A program made the translations under genes and the position numbers. Positions 56,591 through 64,000 of a stretch of DNA of 64,000 nucleotides are shown here, piece after piece (the first letter of the stretch is position 1; every line of letters begins with the position of its first letter). The stretch spans positions 803,766 to 867,765 of the forward strand of contig MNCI01010116.1 of the NCBI GenBank assembly GCA_015680685.1, written 5' to 3'. Under the pieces are notes generated by a model. That model saw nothing but the letters and a program-made list of their open reading frames with translations, did not search any database and was not told where the DNA came from. This stretch comes from Gnetum montanum. Lineage: Eukaryota; Streptophyta; Gnetopsida; Gnetales; Gnetaceae.

Positions 56591-58980
56591 GAGCAAGGCA
56601 TGATGTCTCAAAAAATAAAATTTGACTTGGTCACTCATTGGGCAACAAGAAAACTTCAAAATTTTTCTAAGTTTGGAGATATCTAGAAAAATAAAAAAAA
56701 AGTTTAACTCTAGTGACTACACTCACATCCACCTATGCTCTACACTAGTAAGCATAGTCCTGAGGTAGGTAAAAAAAATTAAGTGGTCCCTAGGGATATA
56801 AAAAGCATGTTTCACCTTAGGTAAATTTTGTTATTGTCAAAGTTAAAAATGCAAACTCTCCAAAGTGTAGTATGGTTGTACAAGTGTAGTCACCAGAATA
56901 TTGCATCGAAGTGGACACTTGCACCCCAAGCTGACCAATGTGGATGAGGGAGATTGAGTCCTAGGACACCTACCATGGGCATGCATGGAGGAGTGAAGGG
57001 TACCACCAATCATCAAGCACCTCAACTACACTCTACCTCCTTTTCATTTTTTTCCTTTTCCTTGCGGGATTTAGGTGTTTAGGGCTTGGGCTGTGGTTTT
57101 GGCGATGCCTTGCCATGGCAAGGGCTACTACCATCATGGCTATTATGGTCGTTGTGGCTAGGGAGAGAGGGTATGCGCATGAGGGTTTTTGGTGTTTTGA
57201 GGGTTTTTGAATGGGAAATGGTGTAATGCAAGGGTTTGTATTGTGGCAACCTTGGCCACAAAAAAGGGGGGCTTGTGTAGGGCTATTAAAAAGATTTTCT
57301 TTCTAGTGCATGACAGGTAGGAGATTGAGGTTTTGGCAATAGTGCAAGGCCATTGCCAGTAGGACAGAGATGTGACAAAGGGTTTACCCTTTGATTTTTC
57401 TTCTTATTTTTTCTTAAGGTTTTTGGTAGCAAGTGGATGATGATGAGAACTATAGTGGTGGCCAAAATGGCATGCCATGAGGCAAGGGATCGTTAGAGGT
57501 TTCCACTATTTTTGAGATTTTTTGTGTGGGGCAAGGAATTGCAAGTGTTGGTAGTCACTAGAAGTAGTTGACATAAGGTGAGGGAGGTGGTAGGGAATTG
57601 CTATTTCTCTCTTCTTCTTTTGATTTTTTAGTGTCCACTATGGGGTTGAAAAGAAGCACGATGCCCTACAGTGAGAGCATACAACTAAGGGGGCTATGGG
57701 AGGGGTAACGTTGAGAGCACATGTTCTATTATTTTGGGAAAGGTAGGGGGCATGGCCCGTGGTGGCACCATGATTGTGCCCACAAGCACCACGATCGTGG
57801 TTGGCACTAAAGACACAGGGTGCAGCTAGTGTAGTGAGCTAGTTTTGGTTTGAAAATTTTGAATTTTTTAACATTTTGGGGCTATGCTCCCTAAGGGTAT
57901 AGCAACAATTAGATGTTTTTTGAAATTTTCTCAAGATTTTGGGGCTATGCTCCATGGGGAGCATAGTCAATAGAATTTTTTTTATGTTTTTGAACTACGC
58001 TCTCAAAGGTAGCCTAGAGTTAGAATTCTTTTTGTAGTTTTCTAAACTACATTGCCCGGAGTTAGAAAATTTTCAAAAATTTTATGCAAATGTGTTAAGC
58101 CTGTGAAATGCAAAATGCTAATGTCTAATATTCAATAATGCTAAAATGAACTAATAATGCAACCTGTAATGCTAAATATGCAATTATGTGAAACGAAATG
58201 ATAATGCTATGCGAAACGTACTGTACCCTAGTGAGTACCAGGTACGTCAAATGTATGTATTGACATCCTATACTCATGGGGTCTAGGGGGCCGTAGGATA
58301 TTTTTCTTAACTTGTGCTACATCATGTTAATTTTTATATAAGTGTAATTTGAAGTTTTGAATTTTTTGCCAAAATTTGCATTTAGTGTATGCTAATGCTA
58401 CATTTATTACCTTACAGTTGTAGAGTGTTGCTAAAGCCCATCTTAGTCATTGTGAAGCTTGTTGGCATTCTTTGCTACATGAGCAAGAATGTGCCCAACA
58501 TGCCTACATCAGATATGTGGGTGGGTCATTAGGTGGTATGGTTTCGGCCGAGGGCATCCAAGTTCCAGCATTCTTGCTACAACACTTCAGTGTGATTATG
58601 TGGTCACACTTAACAGCAAAGGCTATGGGAACTATCTTTAAGACATTGTTGTCCAGGGCCAGCTGAGACATATTTAGATTTATGTCTAATAAGCCCAAAA
58701 TCAGTGATGATGAAGTGGGTGGTTCAAGATAAGGCCCCAAGGGCACTTGTCCTTTATCTAGGATCTAGGGAATTCCATAGTTCTGTTGTTATAATAGGAT
58801 CAATACCCTCTTAATTGCTTTGTGCATGCATACTCTATTCGAAAACCCACCTAGAAATGTATACTATGCCGAAGGGTAAGTGCTATTATGATTTGGTGTT
58901 GTGTTTCTTCCTACTGGCCCATGCTAAATTTTGCTAATTACTAATTGCTCATGCTTAATGCCAAATTTAAAGTTGATAAC
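56591..58980. other. Part of the D insert, no gene assigned
   Basis: Contains short Pro/Ser-rich ORFs of doubtful value, GC-richer patches (57100-57800), TAATGC-rich AT stretches (58100-58210) and the tandem block at 57860-58070. A minus-strand ORF at 58504-58746 and a plus-strand ORF at 58472-58666 overlap. Neither shows a known domain. Confidence 0.4.
57860..58070. repeat. Tandem ~60-bp repeat with imperfect hairpin
   Basis: Three to four units built on TTTTGGGGCTATGCTCC..GGG..TAGCA followed by a T-rich spacer. One unit carries CTATGCTCC and GGAGCATAG facing each other across four bases (about 57944-57965). Confidence 0.6.
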
Positions 58981-58989
58981 TAGGGACTA

Positions 58990-61900
58990 CATTACAAGAA
59001 ATGGGCCATTTTTTTGACCTGCATGATCCTAGAGGTGTTCTCCTGTAGTCAAAACTTTTGGGAGGCCATACTTGAGTAGGTAGGAGAATATCTAAAGAAT
59101 TATCCTACCCTGTACTAGAAAACATTCAAGTAGTGTAGGACCTATGATTAGCTTGATGAGAGGTGGACTAGTGATGAGCCTAACTTTGAGGAGCTAGTTG
59201 CACCACCACCTCTGTCTATTACACCATTTGTTCTATGTAAGTAATTATTGTTTGGCCTTTTATGCTTGCTCACACACACTCATTGATCTGCCCTTGCATA
59301 GTTCTAATGACATTTTTTCCTATATTTTAGCTACAAATACTTTAGGAGAGGTAACGGTGGTCATCATAGGCTGTAATGAAGCCACCCTCATCATGAAATA
59401 TAGTGATGTGGAGGGGGCACAACATTGGTTGTGCCATCAGGCCTTAGAGGTGTTGACTAGTCAGCTCACATGTGTTGGATTGATGGACCTTTTCTTGGCC
59501 ATTAGCCCAAGAATTCCAATAGCTGAAATGGTTATCATGATAGGCTTCTTTAGTAGTGACATCCACCACTTCATCACGTGCGTGAACGAAGTGAAGGTAG
59601 TCTTGGACCTCGATGAGGCCTTCTTTACTAACCTCTTTGGCCTCCTCTCTGATGGCCGGTTGGTCTTTGACAAGGCCAATAGTAAGATGGACCTTAGAGA
59701 AGAGATCAAGGAGTGGCTAGGAGTCACTCAATCTCTCAAAGGCATCTTGATTAGGGACATGCATGTACTTGAGGTTTGGGAGCTCTACCATCTCTTTCGT
59801 GCCTGTGCCTTTCTAAAGTTACTCTCTCAAGTAAAGATCCTTGGAATAGAATAGGTGTAGGTGATGAAGGAGGTATTTTAGGAGGGCATGAGGTTTAATT
59901 AGGCCTCCTAAATCACCACTGAACTGCATGCATAGATCACTAGGTTACATTACAACCTCCAAGAAAGGTCTCACATACACTTCAAGTTCTTTGTAGAATA
60001 TTTGTGAAGGTTCACAGAGCTTCTGGTGGTCCAAGATAGTAGGTGTTGGGTAGTGCAAGATTATGAGTAGTTGTTCAAGCCTTGGGTCAAGAACCTATTT
60101 GCAACCACTCGCACATAGGACCCTCTAGAGGGGATCGATGAGTTGTACTCAATGATGACCAAAGGCCATTTGGAGTAGTCACACTATTCTCGTGAAAGTG
60201 TGGGTGAGTGTCCCCAAATCATCATTAGGGATGTGAACAAGGCTAACCATTACATTGAAGAGATGGTGGGGCCTTCCAAGGTGAAGATCAAGAGATCACA
60301 CTCAGCAAAGGAGGTTGCTCCTATAGTTGGATAGGTGAGCACCAAGAAGATCTGCCTCAAAATCCTAAGCTTGTGCACAGGTGTTACAGATTAGTATATG
60401 TGTAGATGCATTTATTATATATATATGTTTATATTTTTAGTGTTTTTTTGACTAAGTTATGCTAATGATAATGCTAACATGCTATGTTTTTGAGTTAGGT
60501 GAGAGGGTTGCTAAACCAGCAGCGACAACAGTAATAGAGGTGGCCCCTCCTCAAGTTGAGGAGGAGGGAGCACCTAGGGAGGAGCTGCATGAGGTTGTAG
60601 AGACGTTCTAGCAATTTGAGGTGGAAGGATTGTTCCACCTTGATGAGGGTTACTTTGTCAACCTCTTTGATGGTGTGCAGTTGGGAGATCCCCCTACTCT
60701 CACACTAGAGAGCTTGTAAGGTAAATGCTTTAAATTGCCATTTTTTGTTGCTCTTTTGCTCTTGCTATTTGGCTGTTTGATTTTCACTAAGTGCATTATT
60801 ATTATGTAGCCTTAGATATACCTACTAGTGGTCCATCACCTATGCCTACCTACCATTTGAAGTCATGGGTAGAGATGCCAGACAAGTTTGCCTTCATGGA
60901 GGGCATTGTAGAAGATATGGTATACCACCTACAATAGGAAAATCTGTAGCTTAGTATGTATGTTGTTGTTTTATTTACATTTATTTAGTACTTTTATGCC
61001 TAGTATGTGGCTAATGTTGATTTTCTTGTTGCATGCCAATAGGCTTTAAGCTCCACTAGGATCTGAACAGGGTAGCTAAGGTGGATGTCATCCTCGAGTA
61101 CCCTCTTGAAATGGAGCAAGTTCCTTGTCATGTATACAAGGCAACTAGCAAGTATGCACTTTCCTATGCAAAAGCATTATGGAGCTGAATGTGCTTGAAC
61201 AATCACATATGGAAACATGTGCACAAGCTTCAGGAGATAGTGGCAAGCTAGGATAAGAGGATCTAGGACCTTCAGTCCTAATATGACTTCTTGGCGACTC
61301 GAGCATAAGGAGATAGTACCTGGTGGATTGTAGAGATCAACTATGCCAGGTACTGGTCAACCATTTAGGGCAAGACTTAGGCCACTTAGGAGATCATTGA
61401 GTAGAGGCTATAAATGGATCTGCTTTCCCAAAAAAGTCAACATTGGAAAAATTTTATCACTAAGGTGTGTAAGTGGGGGCATACACAGAGAAACCATAAA
61501 CACCACTATAAGGTTGAGTGAGACACATATATTCAACAGCTTAAAGAAGAGTCTATCAATTGTCACCACCTTGAGATGTTTGTTGAGGAAACTGGTGGGA
61601 GATAGGCCTTCGATATATTTACTCACCACATAGTGGTTAGTGGTTCCCCAAAGTGGGAGATTATCATTCCTTTAGGGGAGACTTTGTCTACCACCTTTTC
61701 TATGTATCCACCTGCATGGATCACTGTGGACAAAGACAAGACCATTATAGATGTTGACTTTAGCCAAGAGGACTAGATGTGGCTATCAGAGACTAAGATC
61801 CTTTGATGCTTAAAGGAGGGCCTTGATAGCTTGCCTCTAGACATGTTGATGCAGTACCCTCTTAGGTTAGTTCTTTATATTTTTTATGCCTTTTTCTGTT

Positions 61901-62047
61901 ATGTTGCATATTGCACTCTTTCTTACAAATTTCTATCTTATTATTTTTGTTGTTGATAGGCACCAAGTGATGCTATAGGCCCCAGTGGCATAGTAGAAGA
62001 AAAGGAGCCTCCACACCTACCTAGCACCATTGGTTAATCAAATCTTG
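58990..62047 (+). pseudogene. Decayed multi-exon gene antisense to D, product unknown
   Basis: A plus-strand protein frame continues across at least six exons joined by five GT-AG introns: 59237-59330, 60335-60498, 60716-60809, 60954-61042 and 61866-61959 (89-164 bp). Visible segments include NFWEAILE and DERWTSDEPNFEELVAPPPL in exon 1; VVLDLDEAFFTNLFGLLSDG, DLREEIKEWLGVTQSL, HFKFFVEYL and GECPQIIIRDVNKANHYIEE in exon 2; LFHLDEGYFVNLFDG in exon 3; and SPKWEIIIPLGETLSTTF and MYPPAWITVDKDKT in exon 5. The motif LDE-x-[FY]F-x-NLF occurs twice. I count about 22 TAG, 4 TAA and 4 TGA in frame. It lies between protease and RT of D. The family is not recognised; it may be a captured host gene or an element-borne antisense gene. 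Confidence 0.6.
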
Positions 62048-62223
62048 ATGTAGCCCTATCATTGGAAAGTTTTTTATTTTTGTGTATTTTTTTTGTATAA
62101 TGCAAATGATTATGCTATTATTATTATCTTTTATGAGATATAGTGGATTTTGCTACATGGAGTGTATGATGAGTAGACTTTTGTATTCATTTGTTGTGTG
62201 TTCAATGTTAATGATGTGATGAG

Positions 62224-62590
62224 TTTATGTGATTGGCCTATAGTGATTGCTAGTTTTATGCCTTTTTGGGCCACGTGTGTAGGTAACATTTTGATAGTTT
62301 TAGGCCATTCCAAGTCCCAATGATAGTTTAAGGTCATTCTGGGCCATGTGATAATAGAAACTTTTTACCAATTTTTGGTCATGGTGGGCCATGCGATGCC
62401 AGTTTAGGGCCATGGCAAGCCATGATGGTAGTTTTAAGCCATTTTGGGCTATGCAATAAAGGGAGATTTGATCACTAGTTTTAGGCCATGGCAGGCCATG
62501 TGATAGCTTAAGGCCTTTTCAAGTCATGTGTTGAAAGGAAAAAGATGGTCAGTTTTAGGTCTTGGACCATGGTATTTTGTAATTTTTGAA
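62224..62590. repeat. Minisatellite block 3 of D
   Basis: About eight to nine imperfect units such as TAGTTTTAGGCCATGGCAGG, in the same orientation as blocks 1 and 2. Confidence 0.75.
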
Positions 62591-62818
62591 TTTTATGATT
62601 TTTATGTGTTTTGCTATTTTCTATGTGTAAGCTAATTGCTAAAAGTAACCAAGTAATAATGTAAACTTATCGAAAATGCACAAATAGAAGAAATAAATGC
62701 ATAATGAGGCAAATAATGCAAAAATGCAAACAACCAAGCTAACATGAAATGCAAACAAGCAAAGGATGTAGGAGTGGGATGGGCAAGCACCTAGCGCCTA
62801 TTGGACCAAGGGGATGCC

Positions 62819-63520
62819 TTAGTTGCACAATTGTTTCCTAATATGATGTGGGTTAGGGGACATGTAGGGCCTAGATGGTATGATGCGGTACTTGTCCTGA
62901 TCTTTGTCAACTATGTCAAAGGGTAGTTTTTCCCACAAAGCATCATCCAAAAGATTAGGAGCTCCCATTGGCTTCTCGAGTTGGTCTATCTCACATTTCT
63001 TACCTTTGTATTTTACAGGAGGTGTGTCATTGGGGAACTCCACCCCTAATCCTTATTTGATGTCAATGTTATTAATGATTAGAGGGGCTACATTATCTGC
63101 ATATATGATAACCTCTCCACCTTCATATGAAATATGGATTTCCTAATGGATTGGGAAGGAGACGACCCACAGCTAGGCTAAACAAGGCCTATCCAAGATA
63201 AGGTTGAAACCTGACATCTCCTCAACCACAATGAACTCCATTGTGGTGGGGAATTACTCCCCTACCACAAAGGCTATCATGATTATTCCCCTTATAATGA
63301 CATGTGACCCATTAAAGGATTTCAGACATGTTGTATTTATTGGTTTAATTTGATTAGTAAGACCAAGCTTATCAATGACTATGTACCAAATGACATTTGT
63401 TGCTGCCCTATTGTCAACGTGCACCCTACAGATTCTACATTGCCCCACATGGATTGTGATGGACATTGGTGTGGTGATGACTTGACCCTTCTCAGGGTCC
63501 ACCTCAATTGCCTCATCATG
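62819..63520 (-). pseudogene. Aspartic protease of D and following linker
   Basis: The minus-strand retropepsin region has ITIHVGQCRICRVHVDNRAA (active-site D-S/T-G now D-N-R), then VIDKLGL, LKSFNGSHVIIRGIIMIAF, and FNLILDRPCLA in the position of the usual LILGRPWL. Part of the linker (62819-63043) is open, with PPVKYKGKKCEIDQ and WEKLPFDIVDKDQDKYR, ending in a stop. RT resumes only 6.4 kb away at 56350. Confidence 0.75.
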
Positions 63521-64000
63521 AATGCTAGAAGTGTTGAACTCGATTGGTGTAGGGAAAGAGGCAACAACATCACATGGATAGATTGCTCATCCATTGGGAT
63601 GTCCTCTGTGACAGGGACAGATGTCAACATGTGAACTAACACTTCGCAATAGGTGGAGGAGTTCATTATCAAGTGGTACAGGCTTAATGTTGTGTTTTTC
63701 TATTTTAAAGCCTACTTGACCTAGGCCAATGAATCAAGGAAGTCATTTCCACTATCTACTACATTGTTGTTGGCCTTCATCTCCTCCATGCATCCCAAGA
63801 GATGAATCTCTTATAGAGGGGATTTGGGCTTTGTTTGCTTTGCTTGCATTGGAGCTTCTATTGGTTTCTTGTTGCGGCCTCTTCGATTGATTGGGCCATT
63901 GGGATAGAAGACAAGGGGATAGGCTTCGGTGGGCGTAGTGCCCTTTTCTCTTAGTGGTACCTAAGAATTTGATTGGTGAGGCACGCATTGGGCCTCTTGG
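63521..64000 (-). pseudogene. D coding sequence upstream of protease
   Basis: Minus-strand reading with stops: basic and Gln/Ser/Asn-rich (PNQSKRPQQETNRSSNASKA), then a segment leading into the protease (VDICPCHRGHP, IEFNTSSIHDEAIEVD). It is probably the gag C-terminus or gag-protease junction. It continues past the window. Confidence 0.5.

Larger units (their letters stand above)
51853..64000 (-). mobile_element. D: large Tat-like Ty3/gypsy element, continuing past the window
   Basis: An LTR-like block (51853 to about 52850) related to the B LTR is followed on the minus strand by pol pieces in the order (right to left) protease, a 6.4 kb insert, RT, RNase H, second RNase H and integrase. 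The pol order and the tandem repeats match the Tat/Ogre group of plant gypsy elements. Gag and the 5' LTR would lie beyond 64000. All coding parts are full of stops. Confidence 0.7.

Noticed and set aside
57079-57261. 60-codon Pro/Ser/His-rich minus-strand ORF
   Set aside because: Low complexity, in a GC-richer patch, with no conservation evidence.
58504-58746. 80-codon minus-strand ORF
   Set aside because: Reads fairly well as protein but has no known motif and lies in the D insert beside the antisense gene. Evidence is too thin to call a gene.

Overview
The window is a transposon-dense stretch of nuclear DNA from a land plant with a large, repeat-rich genome. A seed plant is likely and a gymnosperm is possible, but the sequence alone does not settle the species. 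I see no intact ordinary host gene, rRNA or tRNA gene. Nearly everything recognisable is LTR retrotransposon, LINE or SINE, in several nested layers. Two assembly gaps (4659-4812 and 31556-31931) fall inside LTR elements.

Left part (1-25 kb): two related gag-only Ty3/gypsy elements on the minus strand, A1 (1-5624) and A2 (11600-18164). A2 sits inside the LTR of a third, related minus-strand element, B (10756-22039), which keeps only integrase. A fourth relative, C (22040-about 25215), lies on the plus strand with one LTR and a long decayed gag that contains an Arg/Ser-rich segment. Between A1 and B lie a tRNA-type SINE, LINE fragments and a minisatellite.

Middle part (25-50 kb): an RTE-type LINE remnant (25.2-26.95 kb) is followed by a decayed Ty1/copia element on the minus strand. 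The copia is split by a 12.6 kb Ty3/gypsy element, E (31004-43615), flanked by the 5-bp target duplication GATAG. E has 3 kb LTRs, an open gag, a single in-frame amber, an open 1577-codon pol and an open extra ORF of 170 codons with a TATA box just upstream. Its pol carries two RNase H domains. The archaeal/plant-type one, with all four catalytic acids, lies between protease and RT, while the usual RT-linked one has lost three of four catalytic residues. A solo LTR of the same family (46820-49826, target duplication CCTGT) interrupts a SINE.

Right part (50-64 kb): a large, decayed Ty3/gypsy element, D, on the minus strand (about 51853 to beyond 64000). Its pol order is RT, RNase H, second RNase H, integrase, which is the Tat-lineage order. 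Protease (63.1-63.5 kb) is separated from RT (56.35 kb) by 6.4 kb. That insert contains, on the opposite strand, a decayed gene with at least six exons and five short GT-AG introns (about 59.0-62.05 kb). I do not recognise its product. Same-orientation minisatellites lie on both sides of it.

Decay pattern: where reading frames can be followed, stop codons are mostly TAG. This fits C-to-T change at CAG, a CHG methylation context in plants. The strongest candidates for something undescribed are the dual-RNase-H layout and extra ORF of element E, the antisense spliced gene in element D, and a conserved hairpin with a paired base change in elements A1, A2 and B.
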